Source: Petroclostridium xylanilyticum
GTDB taxonomy: Bacteria; Bacillota; Clostridia; SK-Y3
Length of the DNA: 64,000 nt
Assembly: GCF_002252565.1 (NCBI RefSeq)
Contig: NZ_NPML01000019.1
Span: 310,001 to 374,000 of the forward strand
Direction of reading: 5' to 3'
Each line of letters starts with the position of its first letter. The stretch's first letter is position 1. The notes beneath the pieces are model-generated. The model saw nothing but the letters and a program-made list of their open reading frames with translations. It had not been told where the DNA came from and made no database searches. Shown here in pieces: positions 25,165 to 32,823 of this stretch. Made by a program: the position numbers and the translations under genes.

Positions 25165-25686
25165 TCATTCATCTACCGATACATTATCCATTAAGGTATG
25201 AGCTGGTCTGACTATAAGTTTTGTAATAAATGAATAGAACGTATTTATAATCATCATGGTCATAGAAACAGGAATAGCTGCATAAACCCAACTCATTGAA
25301 ACATTAAGAGCAGCAGAAGGCTGATTTACTGTAGATATGGTCAATTCAATTCCACTAGCCAGGACTATACAAGCAAAAACAATAATAACTACATCTATAA
25401 AAATACTTAAAACTAATTTTGGAATACCTTTCAAAGTGTTTAAAAGTGCATCAACAGCTATATGGCCTCCATTTCTTAATACAATTTCACCACCTATGAA
25501 AGTAAGCCAAATAAATAGAAATATTGCCAACTCTTCTGACCAAGACAATGAATTATGTAAGACATATCTAAAAAATACCTGGGCAAATACAACAATAACC
25601 ATTGCAATGACAATTAAAACGGTCAATTTTTCAAAAAAACTGTTTAATGCTAATCTAATCTTATTTAAAAAGCTCATTTTATTCAC
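25165..25686 (-). CDS. dctQ: TRAP transporter small permease (DctQ-type), system 2
   Basis: 173 residues, four hydrophobic helices, family stretch FFRYVLHNSLSWSEELAIFLFIWLTFIG. Works with the adjacent DctM. Preceded by a stem-loop after the binding-protein gene. Confidence 0.92.
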   Translation of the reverse strand: MNKMSFLNKIRLALNSFFEKLTVLIVIAMVIVVFAQVFFRYVLHNSLSWSEELAIFLFIWLTFIGGEIVLRNGGHIAVDALLNTLKGIPKLVLSIFIDVVIIVFACIVLASGIELTISTVNQPSAALNVSMSWVYAAIPVSMTMMIINTFYSFITKLIVRPAHTLMDNVSVDE

Positions 25687-25694
25687 TCCATAAT

Positions 25695-25720
25695 TGCGGG
25701 ATTATATGAATAATCCCGCA
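25695..25720. other. intercistronic stem-loop between dctP and dctQ (system 2)
   Basis: TGCGGGATTAT and ATAATCCCGCA are perfect complements around a four-base loop. Minus-strand transcription does not meet a long T run afterwards, so mRNA stabilisation or partial termination is more likely than full termination. Confidence 0.7.
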
Positions 25721-25742
25721 TTTTTTGTAGTTTCATCAAATT

Positions 25743-26807
25743 TTATTTTGCTGCTTTTAGAAGCTTTTCATAGAAATCTGCACCGTATTCCTTGTCAAAT
25801 TCCACGTGAACATCCTTCGTTGCTTCGATAAAAGGAGCTATATCTGGTCGACCTATCTTTACTCCTTTTGCTTCTAATTCTTTAATTAAATCACCTTCTT
25901 GCTTAGCGCTTAAATCACGTTCATATTTTTTAGCTTCATCAGCCGCTTCCTGTATCACTTTCTGTTGTTCTGGAGATAATTTACTCCAAGTCTTCTCACT
26001 AATTACAAGAACCATAGGCGAATAAATATGACCTGTCAAAGAAACGTACTTCTGTACTTCATATAGCTTCGCAGAAACAATAAGTGCTAATGGATTTTCT
26101 TGTCCGTCCACTGTGCCCTGTTCTAATGCAGTATATAACTCACCAAATGACATTGGAGTGGGGTTAGCACCTAATGCTTTGAAAATTGCAAGCGAAACAG
26201 GACTCTGAGGCGTTCTTATTTTAAGACCATTTAAATCTTTAGGTGTTAATATTTCACGTTTAGAGTTTGTTACATTTCGAAAGCCATTTTCAAAATATCC
26301 TAAAACACGGATTCCTTGCTTTTGAGGAAGATCTGCAACCATTTCCTGACCAATTTCTCCATCAAGAACTTTATATGCGGTTTCTCTATCTTTAAAGATA
26401 TAAGGCAGGTTAGTAGCTTTTAATTTTGGTGCAACGTTGGTTAACGGTTCAACACCGATCATACCCATTTGAATAGTACCAAGCTTCATACCTTCTACCA
26501 AATCACGGTCATGTCCCAGTTTACCATCCGAAAAGAGTTGAACTTCAAATTGACCATTTGATTTTTTTTCTAAGACTTCTTTAAATTTTTCAGCTCCAGC
26601 ATGGTATAGTGAGTTTGTTGCTGTTCCATGACCTAATTTCAATACAATTTTTTCTGCTTGTTTTGGTGCTGCGTTATCTGTTTGTTTTGATGCAGCTGCA
26701 TCAGATTTTTCACTATCTGATGAAGAATTTCCAGAGCATCCTACCATTACGAATACCATAGCCAAGATTAACACACAGGCAACTAAAAAATTAATGTTCC
26801 TTTTCAT
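25743..26807 (-). CDS. dctP: TRAP transporter solute-binding lipoprotein (DctP-type), system 2
   Basis: 354 residues with lipoprotein signal VFVMVGCSG, a Ser/Asp/Lys-rich linker, and DctP features GHDRDLVEGMKLGTIQMGMIG, GLKIRTPQSPVSLAIFKALG and VDGQENPLALIVSAKLYEVQKY. The Arg in LKIRTPQ is the usual carboxylate ligand. A 489-bp leader region without a gene separates it from the iron alcohol dehydrogenase. The ATG follows AGGAGG. Confidence 0.93.
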   Translation of the reverse strand: MKRNINFLVACVLILAMVFVMVGCSGNSSSDSEKSDAAASKQTDNAAPKQAEKIVLKLGHGTATNSLYHAGAEKFKEVLEKKSNGQFEVQLFSDGKLGHDRDLVEGMKLGTIQMGMIGVEPLTNVAPKLKATNLPYIFKDRETAYKVLDGEIGQEMVADLPQKQGIRVLGYFENGFRNVTNSKREILTPKDLNGLKIRTPQSPVSLAIFKALGANPTPMSFGELYTALEQGTVDGQENPLALIVSAKLYEVQKYVSLTGHIYSPMVLVISEKTWSKLSPEQQKVIQEAADEAKKYERDLSAKQEGDLIKELEAKGVKIGRPDIAPFIEATKDVHVEFDKEYGADFYEKLLKAAK

Positions 26808-26879
26808 AATAACCTCCTCATTTAATCTCTTTTCATTTAAAAGTCTTTACTGCAAAAATATTTTTGGTTTCTTAAAAAG

Positions 26880-26915
26880 CTACATCTCTACACCTCCTTA
26901 TTCGTTAAAAAGGAG
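26880..26915 (-). promoter_or_regulatory. start-stop element and ribosome-binding-site hairpin upstream of dctP (system 2)
   Basis: On the minus strand AAGGAGG (26899-26893) is followed after 7 nt by ATG TAG (26885-26880), a start codon directly followed by a stop. CTCCTT at 26915-26910 can pair with the AAGGAG, hiding the site. The real dctP start is 70 nt further on with its own AGGAGG. A regulatory leader role is inferred. Confidence 0.4.
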
Positions 26916-27102
26916 AAATGTACACTAATTATAGGCTCTAGATAATATTTAATTGCTTAAATAAGTATTTGTTAAATATCATCTGAAGTGTACAATCTGA
27001 CTATTAATTAAGCTATTCAACTTGATGAAAACACCTGGCCAATAGCTAATTAACCGGTGATGTATTAGTTTGACATAGATCTCTAACTGAGAAACCAAAT
27101 TT

Positions 27103-27182
27103 ATATGGTTATAGACATGGGCACGCATGCCCGCCCCAGTCAAGCCATATTATTGGATTTCGGGCCGACACATGGGTCGGCC
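27103..27182 (-). other. structured intergenic RNA candidate
   Basis: The 26808-27296 gap has no gene. On the minus strand it contains GGCCGAC-CCATGT-GTCGGCC (27182-27163), then an outer stem ATATGG/CCATAT (27150-27145 with 27108-27103) enclosing GGGCA-TGCG-TGCCC (27132-27119). The local GC is much higher than the surroundings. No T run follows the first hairpin. It may be a leader or processing element before dctP; no known riboswitch was recognised. Confidence 0.4.
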
Positions 27183-27296
27183 TTCATAAATAAATATATC
27201 TACAATTGGATATCTACAATATGAAATGTATGTTAAGAATTGTTTTTGCCAGTTTTGTCCGTTTTGCACGTAATACGAATGTCGATTTAAGCTATT

Positions 27297-28457
27297 TCAT
27301 TTAATTCCTTTCATAGCTTTTCTAGTAATATCTATAAGGTCTTGAACTGTTGATTTTCTTGGATTTACAGTTACATTTCCACTCTTGTATGCTTCTTCAG
27401 CGATAGGCCTTAAGCTTTCTTCTGTTACTCCGAAATCTTCCAGTCCTTGGGTTATGCCTATATCCTTCATGAGTTTCTTTACTGCTTCTACAGACTTATA
27501 AGCTGCTTCCATCTGAGGCAGGTTATCAACATTTTCTCCAAATATTTTTGCTATCTCTATAAACTTCTCCGGTACAGCCATAATATTAAATTCCATTACA
27601 TGTGGTAATAGTATTGCATTTCCTAATCCATGAGGCACATTAAAGTTTGCTCCCAGAGGTGAAACCAACGCATGGGCCAAACCAAGACGAGTAACATTGA
27701 ATGCCATTGCCGCAATCAGGCTTCCCATAATCATATCTTCTCTTGCATCAATGTCATCACCATTCGCTACGGCTTTTCTAAGGCTTCTTGCTATTAGTTT
27801 CATTGCATGAATAGCCAATCCTTCAGATACCGGTTGAGTAGCCTTACATACATATGATTCCATTGCATGCGTTAACGCATCCATTCCTGTGAAAGCGGTA
27901 ACTTTTGGTGGTAATGTTTTAGTAAGAAGCGGATCTACAATAGCCAGCGTAGGCATGAGTGCCCATCCACCAACACCGGTTTTGAATTTTGTTTTCTTAT
28001 CAGTAAGTACTGACCAATAAGTAGCTTCGCTGCCTGTTCCTGAAGTAGTTGGTATTGCGATGATAGGTAGTGCCTTGTTTTTCACTTTATCTATACCGAT
28101 GTAATCAAAGATCTTTCCTGGATTTGTAGCCATGGTGGCAACTGCTTTCGCAGCGTCCATGGAACTTCCGCCGCCAATACCTATTACAATGTCACACCCT
28201 GATTCTTTTAATACTTCTGTTCCTTTGGCTACAGTTTCAATACTTGGGTCTGACTCTACTTCATCAAATATCACATAAGGAACGTTAGAATTTTTGAGAG
28301 ATTCTTCTATACCACCAAGAAGCCCAGCCCCTAACACCCCTTTGTCTGTTACAACAAGTGCTTTTTTTCCTCCTAATTCTAAGACTTTCTCTCCTACTTT
28401 ACCTGCAGTACCTCTACCAAAAAATAATTCTGTAGGCATTTTGTAAGTGTATAACAT
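27297..28457 (-). CDS. iron-containing alcohol dehydrogenase
   Basis: 386 residues from the ATG at 28457, chosen because GAGGGGG precedes it; the ATG nine codons earlier has no ribosome binding site. NAD motif IGIGGGSSMDAAKAV, TTSGTGSEAT, and metal ligands in IVDPLLT, DALTHAMESYV and PHGLGNAILLPHV are in place. Group III enzymes such as lactaldehyde reductase FucO or 1,3-propanediol dehydrogenase interconvert small aldehydes and alcohols. Directly downstream of AOR, it would give a second outlet for the same aldehyde, reduction to the alcohol. Confidence 0.92.
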   Translation of the reverse strand: MLYTYKMPTELFFGRGTAGKVGEKVLELGGKKALVVTDKGVLGAGLLGGIEESLKNSNVPYVIFDEVESDPSIETVAKGTEVLKESGCDIVIGIGGGSSMDAAKAVATMATNPGKIFDYIGIDKVKNKALPIIAIPTTSGTGSEATYWSVLTDKKTKFKTGVGGWALMPTLAIVDPLLTKTLPPKVTAFTGMDALTHAMESYVCKATQPVSEGLAIHAMKLIARSLRKAVANGDDIDAREDMIMGSLIAAMAFNVTRLGLAHALVSPLGANFNVPHGLGNAILLPHVMEFNIMAVPEKFIEIAKIFGENVDNLPQMEAAYKSVEAVKKLMKDIGITQGLEDFGVTEESLRPIAEEAYKSGNVTVNPRKSTVQDLIDITRKAMKGIK

Positions 28458-28513
28458 AATTAAGTTAACCCCCTCTTTGTTCATTATAAGCTTTATATTA
28501 AACTAAATAAGCT

Positions 28514-30358
28514 TTATATTAAGCTAAGTTTTTGCAATGTTTCTTCGGTCGGTATACCCTCTTCTGACCAACCTCTATATTCATAATAATCGCTCAACAT
28601 CTTTCCTAAATGAGGCAGATTTACTGCAACGTTTTCTCCTTGACGTTTTTGTGCTAAACTTCTTGGTGGGAGGGTATCATCCTTTCTGCTGATGCCACAT
28701 TTCACATTGAAAAGCCGCTTTATATTGTATATTCTCTCGCCTGTTTCCATAAACTCTTCAAAAGAATAATCCCATCCAGTAACCGCATAAACCCATTCAA
28801 CTAGACGATGTAACTCCATCCCATTGCTCCACATGAACTTACAAAGCTTTAAGGAGTCATACATGCCGGATACATTCTGCATTTTCGCAATAAACTCACC
28901 TTTTCCTTCAACTGTAAGTCTATCATGTGGTTTGTCATAACCCAGTTCAGGCATAGGCAAAGCTCTTTCAAAACCGTGAGAGAATGCAGCTAAGTGACAT
29001 GCTCCCCTATTGGATGTAGCATAGGACAACGCTAAGCCGTTAAAGGCCCTTGGGTCATGCGCAGGAAATTCCAACCCTTTTACATGCATTGCAAATTCCC
29101 TTGCCAAACCCCCCATCTCTTCAGCAGCTAATCTTACTCCTTCTCCTAGTAAGCGGCCAAGCCCTTCGCGATTAGCAATCTGTTTTATCATTTCAATCAT
29201 AGCTTCATGGTTTCCGAATTTCAGTTCAAGTCCACCCGTGTCTTTTTCTGTTATAATGCCTTTTTCAAATGCTTCCATCGCAAAGGCAATGACGCCGCCT
29301 GCAGATATGGTGTCCATACCAAACTTATTACATAACTCATTGGCATAGGCAATAGCTTCCAGGTTATCTATAAGACATAAACTGCCGAGGGTACCCAGTG
29401 TTTCATATTCTGGACCTGCCCCGTCTACTCCGGCATATGGACCGGATTCTATCTTTATTTTTCTTCCGCATCCGATTATACAATTTTTACAGCGATAGTT
29501 TCCAGTCAAAATAGTTTCTGCCATCTTCTGACCGGAAATCTTCTCTGCTCCTTCAGGCCATCTGCCTTGGGTCCAATTCTTCACAGGAAAATTACCATAA
29601 CTTTCATGTCCTATAACACCACTTGCTGTACCATATTTGTTCATTCCTGCACTGGATTTTACAATCTTAGGAGAGATCTCTTTTATGGATTTACTAAGTA
29701 AAGCATCATCATACACTTCTACATCCATTGTCCCTCTAACGACAATAGCTTTGAGGTTTTTAGACCCCATTACTGCACCAACACCGCACCTGCCGGCAGC
29801 ACGCGCATCTTTTCCGTCTGTAATCATAGCTGCAAACCTTACAAGTTTTTCTCCGGCTACACCTATGCTCATCACTTCTATATCATCACCATACTGTTGT
29901 CTTAAGATAGCATCTACTTCTCTAGTATCTTTTCCCCATAAATTTGATGCATCATGTATTTCTACTTTTCCATCGTCTATCCATATATACACTGGCTTTG
30001 ATGCTTTTTCTTTAATAATAATACCGTCGAAACCTGATTTCTTAAATTTATATCCCCAGGTACCTCCAACGTCGGATTCCGCAAAAATTCCGGTTAGCGG
30101 CGACTTTGTCACAACTGCATGCCGCCCTGAGGTTGGAACTTTGGTACCACAGAAAGGGCCAGTCATAATAATTAATGGATTCCCGGGACTAAGAGGATCT
30201 ACGTTTGGATCACATTCATCTAGAAGGTATTTTGCTCCTAACCCGCTTCCTCCAATAAACATTCTGGCTTTCTTCTCCTCCAGTGGTTCATGCCAAATAG
30301 CATTATTCTTTAGGTCTATTCTTAGAATCTTACCCATGTACCCTTTCATATCTTTCAC
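28514..30358 (-). CDS. aor: tungsten aldehyde:ferredoxin oxidoreductase (AOR family)
   Basis: A 614-residue AOR, full length. Pterin-binding N-terminal region (GGSGLGAKYLLDECDPNVDPLSPGNPL, GRHAVVTKSPLTG, DVGGTWGYKFKKSG), cluster cysteines in CKNCIIGC and the GPEYETLGTLGSLCLIDN and MDTISAGG blocks. Family members oxidise aldehydes to acids with ferredoxin, using a W-bis-pyranopterin and a 4Fe-4S cluster. It follows a MoaD-like gene by 103 bp and precedes an iron alcohol dehydrogenase. It is the obvious client for the tungstate transporter, pterin genes and radical-SAM maturase in the window. The aldehyde is unknown; small hydroxyaldehydes from the aldolase are a reasonable guess. Confidence 0.93.
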   Translation of the reverse strand: MKDMKGYMGKILRIDLKNNAIWHEPLEEKKARMFIGGSGLGAKYLLDECDPNVDPLSPGNPLIIMTGPFCGTKVPTSGRHAVVTKSPLTGIFAESDVGGTWGYKFKKSGFDGIIIKEKASKPVYIWIDDGKVEIHDASNLWGKDTREVDAILRQQYGDDIEVMSIGVAGEKLVRFAAMITDGKDARAAGRCGVGAVMGSKNLKAIVVRGTMDVEVYDDALLSKSIKEISPKIVKSSAGMNKYGTASGVIGHESYGNFPVKNWTQGRWPEGAEKISGQKMAETILTGNYRCKNCIIGCGRKIKIESGPYAGVDGAGPEYETLGTLGSLCLIDNLEAIAYANELCNKFGMDTISAGGVIAFAMEAFEKGIITEKDTGGLELKFGNHEAMIEMIKQIANREGLGRLLGEGVRLAAEEMGGLAREFAMHVKGLEFPAHDPRAFNGLALSYATSNRGACHLAAFSHGFERALPMPELGYDKPHDRLTVEGKGEFIAKMQNVSGMYDSLKLCKFMWSNGMELHRLVEWVYAVTGWDYSFEEFMETGERIYNIKRLFNVKCGISRKDDTLPPRSLAQKRQGENVAVNLPHLGKMLSDYYEYRGWSEEGIPTEETLQKLSLI

Positions 30359-30461
30359 TCCCTAGCGTGGTTAATTTCAGATAAGCTGAGTTTTGAATTT
30401 GCTTTGTTTACTTTGCGATTTATATGAGATATTATAGCTTTTCGGGATACTGCAATAACGC

Positions 30462-30740
30462 TTACCCTCCACTTATTGATCCGAATAAGTCAATAGTATC
30501 TCCGTTGTGTAATGTTTCATCTAGACTTACCAAATTATTATTAATTACAGGAAAAACATTATTGTAGAATATGTATTCATCATTCAAATCCGGAACCATT
30601 TCTACCAATTCTGGAAAGGTATTTATCAACTGCTTAAGCAAGCCTATAAATCTAGTACCATCTTGCAGTGTAATTTCTGCCTGCTTTTTCTTTGTATAAT
30701 ACGAAAATGGAGGATAAAAATTCACAGTAATATTAACCAT
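30462..30740 (-). CDS. MoaD/ThiS-like sulfur-carrier protein
   Basis: A 92-residue ubiquitin-like protein ending in the reactive Gly-Gly (LFGSISGG). Beta-grasp landmarks ITVNFYPPFSYYTKKKQAEITL and GDTIDLF fit MoaD. It overlaps the Ldh2-type gene by 8 bp and precedes AOR, the arrangement seen in many tungsten-using anaerobes and archaea. It would receive sulfur and pass it to the pterin dithiolene. The E1-like protein at 14700-15377 is its probable activator. No moaE is seen in the window. Confidence 0.85.
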   Translation of the reverse strand: MVNITVNFYPPFSYYTKKKQAEITLQDGTRFIGLLKQLINTFPELVEMVPDLNDEYIFYNNVFPVINNNLVSLDETLHNGDTIDLFGSISGG

Positions 30741-31818
30741 TATTGACCACCTTCACTGTGAATGGTACAGAATATATTTCCCCAAGTTCCTTTAGATCAT
30801 CTAAAACTGGTATTGTAATTGGGATACCTTCTTGAAGCCGTTTGGTCTGAATATTGTATTCAATCTCTCCTGGTAAGAATATTTCTTTTGTGTTTTTACC
30901 TTTTGGTGCACCCTTAATTTCTCTTATCATTCTATCAACCATTGATTTAAAGTTTTCTACGGGAATGAACTTTTCAATGTTTATAACTCCGAAAAAGTGT
31001 CCTACACATTGTGGATCCTTAAAATTCTCATATAAGTTGTTAATGTGAGGCCCGTATGGTCCCCCCGATAAAATTCCTGCTAAGATATCGATTAAAAGTG
31101 AGATTGCGTAGCCTTTCGGTCCGGCGAATGGCAGAACAGAACCTACCAGAGCTTCTTCTGCATCAGTAGTTACTTCTCCTTCCTTATTAATTGCCCATCC
31201 CTCAGGAATCTTTTGTCCATTCTTTGCAGCCAGTATAATTTTCCCTCTTGCGACAACACTTGTTGCCATATCGATAACAATAGGTTTTTCATTTCCAGTA
31301 GGAATCGCGAATGAAAAGGGATTTGTCCCCAAGAAAGGCTTTATACCTCCCCATGGAGCCATTGTTGATGGTGCATTGGAAGCTGATATTCCAATCATAT
31401 TTTCTTTTAAGGCCAACATCGAAAAGTAGGAGGCTGTACCATAATGGTTTGAGTTCTTTACGCCAACCATCACAGAACCACTTTCTTTAGCCTTTTCAAT
31501 TGCCCGCTCCATTACTTTTACCCCTACTACTGGCCCAAGGCTATTTTGAGCATCTACCAGCATGGAACCCGGAGCTTCATTCTGTACTTCGAAGCTGCAC
31601 TTTCTATTTACAAGTCCTTCTCTTAATCGTTTCATGTATATAGGCATTCTGCTTACACCATGAGAATCTACCCCTCTTAAATTCGCTACCACAAGACTGT
31701 CAGCCATGTAAAAAGCTTCTTCTTCAGGTACACCTTCTTTATTAAGCAGCTTTATGCAGTAATCTCTTAATGACTCAGAATCAATATTTAATACTTGTTC
31801 ATTACTCAATGATTTCAC
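30733..31818 (-). CDS. Ldh2/malate-lactate dehydrogenase family oxidoreductase
   Basis: A 361-residue member of the NAD(P)-dependent 2-hydroxyacid family with ANLRGVDSHGVSRMP, KNSNHYGTASYFSMLAL, SNAPSTMAPWGG and VIDMATSVVARGKI. The family includes ureidoglycolate, sulfolactate, 2,3-diketogulonate and malate/lactate enzymes, so only a 2-hydroxyacid or 2-oxoacid substrate can be stated. The GTG at 31818 overlaps the RraA stop by 17 bp; a TTG three codons later with a better-spaced AAGGA is an alternative start. Confidence 0.88.
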   Translation of the reverse strand: MKSLSNEQVLNIDSESLRDYCIKLLNKEGVPEEEAFYMADSLVVANLRGVDSHGVSRMPIYMKRLREGLVNRKCSFEVQNEAPGSMLVDAQNSLGPVVGVKVMERAIEKAKESGSVMVGVKNSNHYGTASYFSMLALKENMIGISASNAPSTMAPWGGIKPFLGTNPFSFAIPTGNEKPIVIDMATSVVARGKIILAAKNGQKIPEGWAINKEGEVTTDAEEALVGSVLPFAGPKGYAISLLIDILAGILSGGPYGPHINNLYENFKDPQCVGHFFGVINIEKFIPVENFKSMVDRMIREIKGAPKGKNTKEIFLPGEIEYNIQTKRLQEGIPITIPVLDDLKELGEIYSVPFTVKVVNNG

Positions 31819-32476
31819 ATCCTTTTGCCTTCAGCGTATTATCTACCCAGCTCCTATCCAGAGTGCCTTTCTCTATTTGTTCAAATGTCTTCATTTCATT
31901 TTGATTTTGTGCTTTAGCCTTTTCCAAAATGTCTTGTGCATCCGCAGGCCTTATAATAACTACCCCATCAGAATCACCGACGATGATATCGCCCGGAAGT
32001 ACTACCTGACCCCCACAGTTTACTGGAACATTAATCTCACCAGGACCATTCTTGTATGGACCCTTAGGATTTACTCCTCTTGCATAAACTGAAAATTCTA
32101 AATCTTCAAGTGCCGCAGCGTCCCTAATGCATCCATCAATTAGGAATCCAGCTATGCCCTTCTTCATTGCATAGCGCATCATTATCTCACCACAGAGGGC
32201 GTGATTCATATCGCTCTCTCCATCTACAACAATGACATCCCCTGGCTTTGCCATATCTAAAGCCTTATGAAACATAAGATTGTCTCCCAATGGAGCTTTG
32301 ACTGTAAATGCAGTACCTAATAACCTCACCTTATTGAAAGGCTTTATGTAGGAATCTACACAAGAAATCCTTCCCATATTATCTGCTATATTCGCTACAG
32401 GAATATCTCTGAATGCCTCAATAAGTTCCTTAGAAGGTCTGTTGATTGTTTTATAAATTCTAAAACCCGGATTCAC
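31802..32476 (-). CDS. RraA-like family protein (probable 4-hydroxy-2-oxoacid aldolase)
   Basis: 224 residues with the RraA-fold core: VANIADNMGRISCVDSYIKP, GDVIVVDGESDMNHALCGEIM, FLIDGCIRDAAALED (the catalytic Arg-Asp pair) and PGDIIVGDSDGVVIIRP. In this fold the Arg and Asp are found in 4-hydroxy-4-methyl-2-oxoglutarate-type aldolases, which make pyruvate, rather than in the RNase E regulator. First gene of the AOR/TRAP block, with a GTG start after AAAGGTGGG, about 180 nt downstream of a sigma-54 promoter. Confidence 0.8.
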   Translation of the reverse strand: MNPGFRIYKTINRPSKELIEAFRDIPVANIADNMGRISCVDSYIKPFNKVRLLGTAFTVKAPLGDNLMFHKALDMAKPGDVIVVDGESDMNHALCGEIMMRYAMKKGIAGFLIDGCIRDAAALEDLEFSVYARGVNPKGPYKNGPGEINVPVNCGGQVVLPGDIIVGDSDGVVIIRPADAQDILEKAKAQNQNEMKTFEQIEKGTLDRSWVDNTLKAKGCEIIE

Positions 32477-32565
32477 CTAAAATCCCACCTTTCTTATTTT
32501 TGCTGTTTTCTACAGCCATATTGTTGTTAATGATTGTTTTAACGATACCAGAAATACCAGGATCA

Positions 32566-32623
32566 TGATAAATAGTCTAATCATCTTTAAACCACAATGA
32601 AATTATCCTTAAACTATTTATCA
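32566..32623 (-). other. leader stem-loop of the RraA operon
   Basis: TGATAAATAGT (32566-32576) and ACTATTTATCA (32613-32623) are an 11-bp perfect inverted repeat in the transcribed leader between the sigma-54 promoter and the RraA start. Confidence 0.5.
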
Positions 32624-32652
32624 TCAACATATTTCTGTACACCTATAATATA

Positions 32653-32669
32653 AGCAAGTTTTATGCCAA
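32653..32669 (-). promoter_or_regulatory. sigma-54 promoter upstream of the RraA-AOR-TRAP operon
   Basis: TTGGCATAAAACTTGCT on the minus strand, GG-N10-GC. The downstream flank TATATTATA also resembles the aldolase promoter. About 120-170 bp upstream lie two activator-type palindromes. Confidence 0.85.
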
Positions 32670-32786
32670 ATTAAAAAGCCTGTTATTCTGGCATTTCAAA
32701 TATTTACATAAATTTATAATTCCCGCTTTGAAAAAAGAATGACTTACAAAATCGTTAAACCTTAGAAATACTATTATAAAAAAGAA

Positions 32787-32823
32787 TTCCCAATGTGGAA
32801 ATTAATAATTCCGACATTGGGAA
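32787..32823. promoter_or_regulatory. paired activator-binding palindromes overlapping the activator gene's end
   Basis: TTCCCAATGTGGAAA (32787-32801) and TTCCGACATTGGGAA (32809-32823) are offset by 22 bp. The second lies within the last codons of the sigma-54 activator gene, so its bases are both coding and regulatory. Confidence 0.75.

Noticed and set aside
26941..27296. Sigma-54 promoter for the second TRAP system
   Set aside because: TGGC-containing stretches lack a GC at the required distance; the genes are probably served by the 32.65 kb promoter or a local sigma-70 promoter.
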